In this document: positions 1 to 5,364 of the stretch, one piece after another | How positions within the stretch are numbered: position 1 is the first letter of the stretch | How the letters are laid out: each line of letters opens with the position of its first letter | Assembly: GCA_005885115.1 (NCBI GenBank) | Contig: VAXX01000084.1 | Coordinates: forward strand, 1-5,364 | Reading direction: 5' to 3' | Length of the DNA stretch: 5,364 nucleotides | Source of the DNA: Actinomycetota bacterium | GTDB taxonomy: Bacteria; Actinomycetota; Actinomycetes; Mycobacteriales; Micromonosporaceae | Program-made: the position numbers and the translations under genes | Notes under the pieces: generated by a model | Databases searched by the model: none | What the model was told of the DNA's origin: nothing | What the model saw: only the letters and a program-made list of their open reading frames with translations

Positions 1-288
1 CTCCAGGTCCACGAAGCTGGACCCGTCGGTGACCACGTACTGCAGGTCCTGCACGTCGGGTACGTCCGCGCGCGGGTAGAACACCTCGGTGGTGATCCCG
101 CCCGCGGCGGTGTACCAGACCTTCGACGCCGTACCCGTCGCCGTACCGATGGCGATCTTGGCACCGGTCGTCCAGGAGGAGCCGCCGCCCGGGGCGCCCG
201 GCGCCTCACCCGCCGCGAACGCCGCCGGACCGACCACCACGCCGGCGCCCACGAGGATCAGTGCCATCGCGTACCGCAACCAGAGCAT
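1..288 (-). CDS. Secreted GH15-type glucoamylase/glucodextranase, N-terminal part (cut by window edge)
   Basis: Only the first 96 codons are present; the gene continues past position 1. Residues 1-26 look like a Sec signal peptide: a short n-region with Arg5, a hydrophobic stretch from about residue 8 to 24, and AFAA near residues 23-26 as a likely cleavage region. There is no twin arginine. The mature start is Gly/Pro-rich (about 27-37). Then come SSWTTG, KVWYT, ITTEVFYP and DVPDVQDLQYVVTDGSSF, which I recognise as the N-terminal beta-sandwich domain of bacterial glucoamylase/glucodextranase (glycoside hydrolase family 15). Such enzymes release glucose from starch or dextran-type glucans outside the cell. 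The catalytic (alpha/alpha)6 domain would lie beyond the window, so activity cannot be judged. The ATG at 288 is chosen because GGGAGG (295-300) lies 6 nt upstream. The gene is divergent from the MOSC gene and has no evident link to the cox operon. Confidence 0.82.
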   Translation of the reverse strand, partial: MLWLRYAMALILVGAGVVVGPAAFAAGEAPGAPGGGSSWTTGAKIAIGTATGTASKVWYTAAGGITTEVFYPRADVPDVQDLQYVVTDGSSFVDLE

Positions 289-323
289 GCGCTGCCTCCC
301 GGACGCCGCTGTCGCGTGGCTTG

Positions 324-352
324 ACGCTAGGCGACCCACCCGGCCCGGGCAA
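324..352 (-). promoter_or_regulatory. Candidate sigma70-type promoter for the glucoamylase gene
   Basis: On the minus strand TTGCCC (347-352) and TAGCGT (324-329) are separated by exactly 17 bp. They fit a housekeeping actinobacterial promoter (TTGNNN / TANNNT). Initiation would fall near 317, giving a leader of roughly 30 nt that contains the GGGAGG ribosome binding site at 295-300. An 8-bp palindrome CCGCGCGG (353-360) abuts the -35 box and lies between this promoter and the divergent one; it could be an operator or chance in GC-rich DNA. This is found by inspection only. Confidence 0.45.
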
Positions 353-368
353 CCGCGCGGGATTGCGA

Positions 369-398
369 TTGACGACGGCCGGGAATGGTTGGCACCGT
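369..398 (+). promoter_or_regulatory. Candidate promoter for a leaderless MOSC transcript
   Basis: On the plus strand TTGACG (369-374) is followed after 18 bp by CACCGT (393-398), which keeps the A2 and T6 of the TANNNT -10 pattern but has C in place of the first T. The -10 would end 6 nt before the ATG at 405, so transcription would begin at or very near the start codon. This fits the absence of any purine-rich ribosome binding site in front of the MOSC gene. Leaderless mRNAs are common in actinobacteria. The evidence is weak to moderate because the -10 is imperfect. Confidence 0.3.
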
Positions 399-404
399 CG
401 GGGT

Positions 405-953
405 ATGCATCTTGACCTTTCCGTGCTGGAAGCGGGCCTTGACGAGATCCGCCGGTCACCGCTGGACGAGGGGAAGGTCGAGCTGATCGTCCGCCGTCCC
501 CGCGAGGGCGACCGCGAGATCCTCGCCGAGGCGTACCTCGACATGGACGGCGGCCTGGTCGGCGACGACTGGCTGCGCCGAGCGCCCAGCCCGCTGGCCC
601 AGGTCGCCGTGATGAACGCTCGCGCGGTCGCGCTGCTGGCCCACTCCCGGGAGCGCTGGCCGCTGGCCGGCGACCAGCTGTACGTCGACCTCAACCTCGG
701 CCCGGCCAACCTGCCACCGGGATCGCGGTTCGAGATCGGGTCGGCGGTCCTGGAGGTGACCACCAAGCCACACCGGGGATGCAAGAAGTTCGCCGCCCGG
801 TTCGGACTGGACGCGCTGCGGTTCGTCAACTCGGAGGTCGGCTACGCGCTGAACCTGCGGGGCATCAACACCCGGGTGGTACGTGCCGGAACGGTCCGCC
901 CCGGCGACCTGATCCGCAAGATCGTCACGCCGGACGGCGCCGGCCCCGGATGA
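405..953 (+). CDS. MOSC-domain protein (molybdenum cofactor sulfurase C-terminal-like)
   Basis: This is a soluble 182-residue protein with no signal peptide or membrane segment, a typical length for stand-alone MOSC proteins. The C-terminal half carries the family's recognisable stretch: KPHRGCKKFAARFG (about 121-134, with the conserved Cys126), DALRFVN (136-142) and LRGINTRVVRAGTVRPGD (151-168). MOSC domains occur at the C-terminus of Moco sulfurases and in small proteins thought to bind a molybdopterin cofactor or carry sulfur via the conserved Cys. The exact role of this small subgroup is not established. ATG at 405 is the likely start: the open frame extends upstream to 261, but that part runs through the divergent promoter region and over the glucoamylase start, and its composition is not protein-like. 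No ribosome binding site is visible, so a leaderless mRNA is possible. Its 3' end overlaps coxG by 29 bp in convergent orientation. It may act on the cofactor of the neighbouring Mo enzyme, but that is inference. Confidence 0.85.
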   Translation: MHLDLSVLEAGLDEIRRSPLDEGKVELIVRRPREGDREILAEAYLDMDGGLVGDDWLRRAPSPLAQVAVMNARAVALLAHSRERWPLAGDQLYVDLNLGPANLPPGSRFEIGSAVLEVTTKPHRGCKKFAARFGLDALRFVNSEVGYALNLRGINTRVVRAGTVRPGDLIRKIVTPDGAGPG

Positions 954-1521
954 GCAGCCAGGCCACCAGTGCCGCGCCGGCCAGCAGCGCGTAGCGGGCG
1001 TACCGGCGGAAGCTGGCGGTACCGGCGGTGACCCGGATCAGGTCCACCGGTTCGGCCGGCGGCGCTTGGGTCGCGCCGGATTCCCCGAGCCGGGCGGCCA
1101 GGCAGTCGGCGAACTGCTCCACCAGCCGCCCACTCACGTCGGCCAGTAGGTTCCGGCCGAACTGGGCGGGGCGTCCGGTGACGGTCAGCTCGGTGGCCAC
1201 CTGCACCCGGGTCGCGTCCCCGTCCGGGGCGAGGACGGCGGTGACCGTGGCCCGGGCGGTACCCGCGCTGCGGGTGTCCCGCCCGGATGCCTCGATGACC
1301 GCCCGGTGGGCCGCCTCGTCCCGTTCGACGAAGCGGCCCTGTCCCCGGTACTCCAGCGCGATCGGGCCGAGCTTGACCTGCACCGTGCCGGCGCACCTCT
1401 CGCCGTCGTAGCCGCCCAGCCGGGCGCCGGGCAGGCACGGCGCCACGGTCGGCAGGTCGAGCAGCACCGGCCAGGCCGCGTCGACCGGTACCGGCACGGT
1501 GAAGCTGTGGTCAAGCCGCAT
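925..1521 (-). CDS. coxG: CoxG-like SRPBCC protein with C-terminal membrane helix
   Basis: A 198-residue protein of the CoxG (CO dehydrogenase subunit G) branch of the SRPBCC/START-like fold. Family marks are the start [29 protein letters not shown] (23-33), and the late segment GRPAQFGRNLLADVSGRL (116-133) followed by an amphipathic helix to about 145. A linker rich in Pro/Ala (150-160) leads to a basic RRYARY, one hydrophobic helix (about 177-191) and a basic tail RGRRRPA. It is therefore probably membrane-anchored with the fold in the cytoplasm. Known CoxG proteins tether aerobic CO dehydrogenase to the membrane and have been linked to quinone supply; here the partner would be the form II enzyme encoded upstream. 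It is the last gene of the operon. Its ATG lies inside the end of coxM (11-nt overlap), with GGGAGGGG (1525-1532) in front. The stop at 925-927 lies within the convergent MOSC gene. Confidence 0.88.
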   Translation of the reverse strand: MRLDHSFTVPVPVDAAWPVLLDLPTVAPCLPGARLGGYDGERCAGTVQVKLGPIALEYRGQGRFVERDEAAHRAVIEASGRDTRSAGTARATVTAVLAPDGDATRVQVATELTVTGRPAQFGRNLLADVSGRLVEQFADCLAARLGESGATQAPPAEPVDLIRVTAGTASFRRYARYALLAGAALVAWLLIRGRRRPA

Positions 1522-2374
1522 GGACCCCTCCCGCTGCCGCGAGCGCCCGGCGGGTCAGCACGGTGACCAGGTGCGTGCGGTACTCGGCGGAGGCGAAGAC
1601 GTCGGTCGGCGGCCGGGTACCCTCGGCGGCCCGCTCCGCCGCCGCCGTCAGCGGGTCAGCCGACGCGGGTACGCCGGTCAACGCCTCCTCCACCGCGCGG
1701 GCCCGGAGGGGTGTCGAACCCATGTTGGTCAACGCCACCCGGGCCTCGGCGATGCCGCCGTTGTCCCGGCGTACCGCCGCCGCGACGCCGACCAGCGCCC
1801 AGGACTGGGCCACCCGGCTGAACTTCTCGTAGCGGGTACCCCAGCCGTCCCGCTTGGGTACCCGGATGGCGACCAGTACCTCGCCGGGCGCCAGCGCCGT
1901 GGTGAGGTAGTCGACGAAGAAGTCGGCGGCCGGGATCCGGCGCGCACCGTCCGGACCGACCGCCTCCATCGTGGCGTCCAGAGCGAGCGCCACCGCGGGC
2001 AGGTCGCCGGCCGGGTCGGCGTGGGACAGCGAGCCGCCGACCGTACCGAGGTAACGGGTCTGCCGGTCGGCGACCAGCGCGGTCGCCTGGGCCAGCAGCG
2101 GGGCGTACCGGGCGACCAGCGGGTCGTGCAGGACGTCGGCGTGCCGGGTCATCGCGCCGAGGACCAGCTCGTCGCCCTCCTCGCGGACCCCGCGCAGCGG
2201 GGCGATGCCGCCCAGGTCCACCAGGACGCTCGGGGCGGCCAGCCGCAGCCGCAGTACCGGCACCAGGCTCTGGCCACCGGCCAGCACCTTGGCGTCCTCA
2301 CCGGCGTCGGCCAGCGCCCGTACCGCATCGTCCACAGTGGACGGTGGGGTGTACCCGAAGGACAGCGGGATCAC
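1511..2374 (-). CDS. coxM: Form II CODH-like molybdenum hydroxylase, FAD-binding medium subunit
   Basis: A 287-residue FAD-binding subunit of a xanthine oxidase-family hydroxylase, close to the usual length of CoxM (about 285-290). It takes electrons from the Fe-S clusters of CoxS and passes them to an external acceptor. The PCMH-type FAD domain shows [15 protein letters not shown] (about 32-46) and [18 protein letters not shown] (109-126), the two flavin-contacting loops of the family. The C-terminal part from about 180 fits the CO_deh_flav_C domain. GTG at 2374 is preferred as the start: it gives the family-typical beginning (M)[11 protein letters not shown], it overlaps the coxL stop as GTGA, and it has a purine-rich site 5 nt upstream. 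An in-frame ATG at 2425 would add 17 atypical residues encoded inside coxL. The gene is translationally coupled to coxL and coxG. A CO-specific role is not implied (see coxL). XDH-family FAD subunit is the safest neutral name. Confidence 0.92.
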   Translation of the reverse strand: MIPLSFGYTPPSTVDDAVRALADAGEDAKVLAGGQSLVPVLRLRLAAPSVLVDLGGIAPLRGVREEGDELVLGAMTRHADVLHDPLVARYAPLLAQATALVADRQTRYLGTVGGSLSHADPAGDLPAVALALDATMEAVGPDGARRIPAADFFVDYLTTALAPGEVLVAIRVPKRDGWGTRYEKFSRVAQSWALVGVAAAVRRDNGGIAEARVALTNMGSTPLRARAVEEALTGVPASADPLTAAAERAAEGTRPPTDVFASAEYRTHLVTVLTRRALAAAGGVHAA

Positions 2375-4740
2375 AGCCGCTTCCCCCCTTCCCGGATGGC
2401 CCGCCACACCCGCTCGGGCGTGCACGGCATCGGTACGTCGTGCACCCCGTACGGGCGCAGCGCGTCCACGACCGCATTCACGACCGCCGGTGTGGACGCG
2501 ATGGTGCCGGTCTCGCCGACGCCCTTGATGCCCAGCGGATGGTCCAGCGCCGGTGTCTCGGTCCGGTCCACCACCAGCTCCGGCAGGTCAGCCGCGGTCG
2601 GCGGGGTGTAGTCCACGAAGGTACCGGTGAGCAGGTTGCCGTCCTCGTCGTACACGGCCTCCTCGAACAGGGCCTGGGCGATGCCCTGCGCCACGCCGCC
2701 GTGGATCTGGCCCTCCACGATCAGCGGGTTCACGACCTTGCCCACGTCGTCGACGCAGACGTACGAGCGGATCGACACCCGGCCGGTCTCGGTGTCCACC
2801 TCGGTCGCGCACAGGTGGGTACCGTGCGGGAAGGAGAAGTTGACCGGGTCGTACACCGCCTCGGCGTCCAGGTCCGGCTCGACGCCGGGCGGCAGGTCGT
2901 GCGCGACGAACACGGCCAGGGCGCAGTCGGCGAGCGTCTTGCCACCCTCCGGGGTGCCGCGCACCCGGAACGTACCCTCGCTGAACTCGACGTCGCCCAC
3001 GTCGCACTCGAGCAGGTGCGCGGCGATCGGCTTGGTCTTCTCGACCACCCGCTGGCAGGCCTGTACCACGGCCGCGGCGCCCACCGCCGCGGACCGGGAC
3101 CCGTAGGTGTCCCAGCCGTGCGGCGCGATCCGGGTGTCCCCGTGCAGCACCTCGACGTCCTCGAACGCCACGCCGAGTTGGTCGGCCGCGATCTGGCTCC
3201 ACGCGGTGTCGTGGCCCTGCCCGTGCGGGCTGGTACCGGTGACCACCTCGACCTTGCCGGTCGGCAGCACCCGGACGGTGGCCGCCTCCCAACCGCCGCC
3301 GGCGTACCGGATCTGGCCGAGAATGCGGGACGGCGCCCAGCCGCACGCCTCGGTGTATGTCGATACGCCGAGGCCCAGTTGTACCCGGTCCCCGGACCCG
3401 CGCCGGGCCGCCTGCTCCTTGCGCAGCTCCTCGTACCCGAACAGCTCCATCGCCCGGTCGGTGGCCGCCTCGTAGTTGCCCGAGTCGTAGCGCATCCCGC
3501 TGACCGTGGTGTACGGGAACTCGCCGTGCCCGATCCAGTTGCGCCGCCGCAGATCCAGCGGGTCCATGTGCAGCTCGTCGGCCAGCTCGTCCATCAGCCG
3601 CTCGATCAGGTACGTGGCCTCCGGGCGGCCCGCGCCCCGGTACGCGTCCACGGTCACGGTCGTGGTGAACACGCCCTCGCACTCGAAGTGGTAGGCGGGG
3701 AACTTGTAGATGCCGTTGTACATCAGGGCACCCAGCAACGGCGTACCCGGAGTGATGATGCCGAGGTACGCGCCCATGTTGGCCAGCAGGTGCACCTTCA
3801 GCGCGGTGACCGTACCGTCGCGGCGCGCGCCCAGCTCGGCGTACTGGATCTGGTCCCGGCCGTGGTGCGCCGACATCAGGCTCTCCGAGCGCGACTCGGT
3901 GTACTTCACCGGCTTCCCGGTCCGCTGCGCCGCGAGGAACGCGATGAACTCCTCCGCGACGACCTGGAGCTTGCCGCCGAAACCGCCGCCGACATCGGGG
4001 GCGATCACCCGTACCTTGTGCTCCGGGATCCCGAGGATCAGCGCCATGAAGAACCGCAGGATGTGCGGGATCTGGGTGGAGGACCACACGGTCAGCTGCT
4101 CGCCGGTCGGGTCCACGACCACGCTGCGCGGCTCCATGAACGCGGGGATGAGCCGCTGCTGGCGGTACCGCCGGCGGATCACCACCTCCGCGTCGGCCAG
4201 GGCCGCGTCCGCGTCGCCGCCGGTGCCCGCCTGCGCCGAGTCGAAGATCCAGGTGTACGCCCGGTTGCTGCCCTGGTCCGCGTGCACCAACGGCGCGCCC
4301 TCGGCCAGCGCCGCCTCCAGGTCCACCACGGCCGGCAGCGGTTCGTAGTCGACCTCGACCGCCGCGAGGGCGTCCTGCGCGCTGGCCCGGTCCCGGGCCA
4401 CGACGACGGCCACCGCCTCGCCCACGTGCCGTACCTCGTCCACGGCCAGCGGCGGGTGCGGCGGCGCGAGCATCTCCGCGGTGACCGGCCAGGCGCACGG
4501 CAGGCTGCCCTGCACCTCGGCGACGTCCCGGCCGCAGAACGCCGCCACGACACCGGGTTCACGCAGCGCCGGCGCGGTGTCCAGGTGGGTGATCCGGGCG
4601 TGCGCCACCGGGCTGCGCAGGATCGCCAGGTGCAGCATCCCGGGCAGGGTGATGTTCTCGGTCCAGGTGGTCCGGCCCTCGATCAGCCGCGCGTCCTCCT
4701 TCCGGGTACGCGCCGCACCAACTTCGGCTGTCACGGTCAT
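2371..4740 (-). CDS. coxL: Form II CODH-like (xanthine dehydrogenase family) molybdopterin-binding large subunit
   Basis: A 789-residue catalytic subunit, full length for CoxL (about 780-810). It opens with the family start [18 protein letters not shown] (13-30); the a/b hammerhead domain occupies roughly 15-130 and the Mo-cofactor domains follow. Visible cofactor and active-site marks are the loop GGGFGGK (251-257), AYRGAGR (366-372), HGQGH (506-510) and KGVGETG (739-745), whose Glu743 aligns with the catalytic base of the family. Form I CO dehydrogenases carry AYxCSFR, where the Cys ligates copper next to Mo; here that position is Gly369, the form II state. Family knowledge says form II enzymes share the Mo/Fe-S/FAD architecture, but CO oxidation is unproven for most, and an aldehyde or N-heterocycle hydroxylase is an equal possibility. 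ATG 4740 overlaps the coxS stop (ATGA), with GGGAGGGGG (4748-4756) upstream. The protein has no signal peptide, so it should be cytoplasmic. The subunit family is certain; the substrate is unknown. Confidence 0.95.
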   Translation of the reverse strand: MTVTAEVGAARTRKEDARLIEGRTTWTENITLPGMLHLAILRSPVAHARITHLDTAPALREPGVVAAFCGRDVAEVQGSLPCAWPVTAEMLAPPHPPLAVDEVRHVGEAVAVVVARDRASAQDALAAVEVDYEPLPAVVDLEAALAEGAPLVHADQGSNRAYTWIFDSAQAGTGGDADAALADAEVVIRRRYRQQRLIPAFMEPRSVVVDPTGEQLTVWSSTQIPHILRFFMALILGIPEHKVRVIAPDVGGGFGGKLQVVAEEFIAFLAAQRTGKPVKYTESRSESLMSAHHGRDQIQYAELGARRDGTVTALKVHLLANMGAYLGIITPGTPLLGALMYNGIYKFPAYHFECEGVFTTTVTVDAYRGAGRPEATYLIERLMDELADELHMDPLDLRRRNWIGHGEFPYTTVSGMRYDSGNYEAATDRAMELFGYEELRKEQAARRGSGDRVQLGLGVSTYTEACGWAPSRILGQIRYAGGGWEAATVRVLPTGKVEVVTGTSPHGQGHDTAWSQIAADQLGVAFEDVEVLHGDTRIAPHGWDTYGSRSAAVGAAAVVQACQRVVEKTKPIAAHLLECDVGDVEFSEGTFRVRGTPEGGKTLADCALAVFVAHDLPPGVEPDLDAEAVYDPVNFSFPHGTHLCATEVDTETGRVSIRSYVCVDDVGKVVNPLIVEGQIHGGVAQGIAQALFEEAVYDEDGNLLTGTFVDYTPPTAADLPELVVDRTETPALDHPLGIKGVGETGTIASTPAVVNAVVDALRPYGVHDVPMPCTPERVWRAIREGGKRL
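2380..2390 (-). promoter_or_regulatory. Ribosome binding site that supports the coxM GTG start
   Basis: Read on the minus strand this is AAGGGGGGAAG, ending 5 nt before the GTG at 2374. It lies inside the last codons of coxL (Glu-Gly-Gly-Lys). It favours the GTG over the ATG at 2425. The tract contains six consecutive G (2383-2388), also a possible slippage site. Confidence 0.6.
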
Positions 4741-5219
4741 GCCGGCACCCCCTCCCGCATCGCGGCGGCCGCGTCGTGCACCGCGCGGACGATGTTCTGG
4801 TATCCGGTGCACCGGCACAGGTTGCCCTCCAGCCCTTCACGGATCTCCGTGTCGCTGGGGTCGGGGTTCTCGGCGAGCAGATCGACGGTCGTCATGATCA
4901 TGCCCGGCGTACAGTAGCCGCACTGCAGGGCATGCTGCCGGTGGAACGCATCCTGAACCGGGTGCAACCGGCCATCGGGTCCACGCAGGCCCTCGATCGT
5001 GGTGATCTCCTGACCGTCGGCCTGTACGGCCAGCACGGCGCAGCTCTTGACCGCCTCGCCGGCCAGCAGCACGGTACAGGCGCCGCAGTTGCTGGTGTCG
5101 CAGCCGACCACGGTACCCACCTTGCCCAGCCGTTCGCGGAGATGGTGGACGAGCAGCGTACGGGGTTCGACGTCGTCGTCGTAGCGCACGCCGTCAACAG
5201 TGAGACTGATCCGGGTCAT
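4737..5219 (-). CDS. coxS: Form II CODH-like molybdenum hydroxylase, 2Fe-2S small subunit
   Basis: A 160-residue iron-sulfur subunit with both expected clusters. The N-terminal plant-ferredoxin-like domain holds C40-x4-C45-x2-C48 and C60 ([12 protein letters not shown]...SC). The C-terminal four-helix domain holds C100-G-Y-C103 and C135-R-C137 (QCGYCTPGM and [13 protein letters not shown]). All eight ligands are present and the length matches the family (about 155-170). It wires the Mo site of CoxL to the FAD of CoxM. It is the first gene of the visible operon, and the S-L-M order is the form II arrangement (form I is usually M-S-L). ATG 5219 is chosen: the TTG just upstream at 5222 would sit almost on top of the GGGAGGG ribosome binding site (5223-5229), leaving no spacer. 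The stop TGA overlaps the coxL ATG by 4 nt. No disruption is seen. Confidence 0.95.
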   Translation of the reverse strand: MTRISLTVDGVRYDDDVEPRTLLVHHLRERLGKVGTVVGCDTSNCGACTVLLAGEAVKSCAVLAVQADGQEITTIEGLRGPDGRLHPVQDAFHRQHALQCGYCTPGMIMTTVDLLAENPDPSDTEIREGLEGNLCRCTGYQNIVRAVHDAAAAMREGVPA

Positions 5220-5222
5220 CAA

Positions 5223-5229
5223 CCCTCCC
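5223..5229 (-). promoter_or_regulatory. Ribosome binding site of coxS
   Basis: GGGAGGG on the minus strand, with its GGAGG core 4 nt from the ATG at 5219. The spacing is short but usable. It rules against the TTG at 5222, which would lie directly next to the site. Confidence 0.6.
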
Positions 5230-5253
5230 GGGCGTACGAGGTCCGGCGCACCC

Positions 5254-5268
5254 GCACCGAACCGGTGC
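5254..5268. repeat. 15-bp perfect inverted repeat upstream of coxS (candidate operator)
   Basis: GCACCG (5254-5259), centre AAC, CGGTGC (5263-5268): two perfect 6-bp arms with a 3-nt spacer, centred about 42 bp before the coxS start codon. Position and symmetry would suit a regulator-binding site or a small hairpin in the leader. In DNA this GC-rich, short palindromes also arise by chance, so the function is unproven. Confidence 0.3.
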
Positions 5269-5364
5269 CAGGCGTGCTCCCGCCCGGGCGTCCTCGCCCT
5301 CCGGCGCGCGCCCGGGTCACGGTGCGCGCTGTCTCACAGCCAATCCCTCCGGCCGCCGTACCGC

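Larger units (their letters stand above)
5220..5364. other. Region upstream of coxS, no supported gene
   Basis: It holds the coxS ribosome binding site, the inverted repeat at 5254-5268, and three CCCGGG hexamers (5227-5232, 5283-5288, 5311-5316), of which the last two sit in 8-bp direct repeats CGCCCGGG (5281-5288 and 5309-5316). One minus-strand frame is open from the right edge to a TGA at 5219-5221 that overlaps the coxS ATG as TGATG. Its translation is Gly/Arg/Thr-rich and resembles no domain I know, so I do not call it a gene, though it could be the tail of one. No convincing -35/-10 pair is visible on the minus strand, so the operon promoter may lie further right. Confidence 0.5.

Noticed and set aside
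261..404. 48-codon N-terminal extension of the MOSC protein from an ATG within the left gene region
   Set aside because: It would overlap the glucoamylase start and both candidate promoters, and the added residues do not resemble the family, which begins near the ATG at 405.
929..944. Hairpin GCCGG-N6-CCGGC as a bidirectional terminator between the MOSC gene and coxG
   Set aside because: The stem is only 5 bp, there is no T-tract on either side, and it lies inside both coding sequences. Such hairpins are common by chance at this GC content.
1499..2611. 370-codon plus-strand open frame opposite coxM
   Set aside because: It has no domain resemblance, its composition is Gly/Arg/Gln-biased, and it sits opposite coxM with its intact FAD-binding motifs.
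2588..4498. 636-codon minus-strand open frame in another register within coxL
   Set aside because: Its translation is overwhelmingly Arg/Gly/Ala, a register shadow of coxL; coxL itself carries all family motifs.
4741..4818. Upstream ATG at 4818 as the coxL start
   Set aside because: It would add 26 Arg/Gly-rich residues encoded inside coxS. The ATG at 4740 gives the typical CoxL N-terminus and a 4-nt stop/start overlap.
2344..4917. Very long plus-strand open frame (857 codons) antisense to coxL and coxS
   Set aside because: It lies opposite strongly supported coxL/coxS, and its translation is Arg/His/Val/Gly-rich with no recognisable domain. Long antisense open frames are expected opposite genes with high third-position GC.
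925..5219. Annotation of the operon as a proven aerobic carbon monoxide dehydrogenase
   Set aside because: The copper-binding Cys of the form I loop is absent and the gene order is form II, so only the enzyme family, not CO as substrate, can be supported.

Overview
The window looks like chromosomal DNA from a very GC-rich actinomycete. The synonymous third positions are dominated by G and C, GTG is used as a start, and Shine-Dalgarno sequences are G-rich. The tetramer GTAC (as GGTACC, CGTACC, GTACCC) is conspicuously frequent, which I associate with Micromonosporaceae such as Micromonospora; that family assignment is inference from sequence style, not a database result.

Layout from left to right. 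Positions 1-288 (minus strand) hold the first 96 codons of a secreted GH15-type glucoamylase/glucodextranase that runs off the left edge. Positions 289-404 are a compact divergent promoter region. Positions 405-953 (plus) encode a small MOSC-domain protein. Positions 5219-925 (minus) are a tight four-gene operon transcribed right to left: coxS (2Fe-2S subunit), coxL (molybdopterin subunit), coxM (FAD subunit) and coxG (SRPBCC-fold protein with a C-terminal membrane helix). Positions 5220-5364 hold no gene I can support.

The three enzyme subunits would form a molybdenum hydroxylase of the xanthine oxidase/CO dehydrogenase family. A substrate is oxidised at the Mo centre in CoxL, electrons pass through the two Fe-S clusters of CoxS to FAD in CoxM, and then to an acceptor, possibly membrane quinone with help from CoxG. 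The gene order S-L-M and the active-site loop AYRGAGR place it in the 'form II' (CODH-like) group. It lacks the Cys of the AYxCSFR loop that holds copper in true aerobic CO dehydrogenase. A CO-oxidising function should therefore not be assumed and the real substrate is unknown.

All junctions within the operon overlap (4, 4 and 11 nt), which suggests translational coupling. coxG converges on, and overlaps by 29 bp, the MOSC gene. MOSC domains belong to the molybdenum-cofactor sulfuration and handling world, so the neighbour is thematically related although on the other strand. No maturation genes of the coxD/coxE/coxF kind lie in the window. I see no mobile element, tRNA, rRNA or CRISPR array. 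Nothing here is clearly a new system. The points most worth a second look are the form II active site combined with a CoxG membrane partner, the MOSC neighbour, and the GTAC-generating codon-pair bias.
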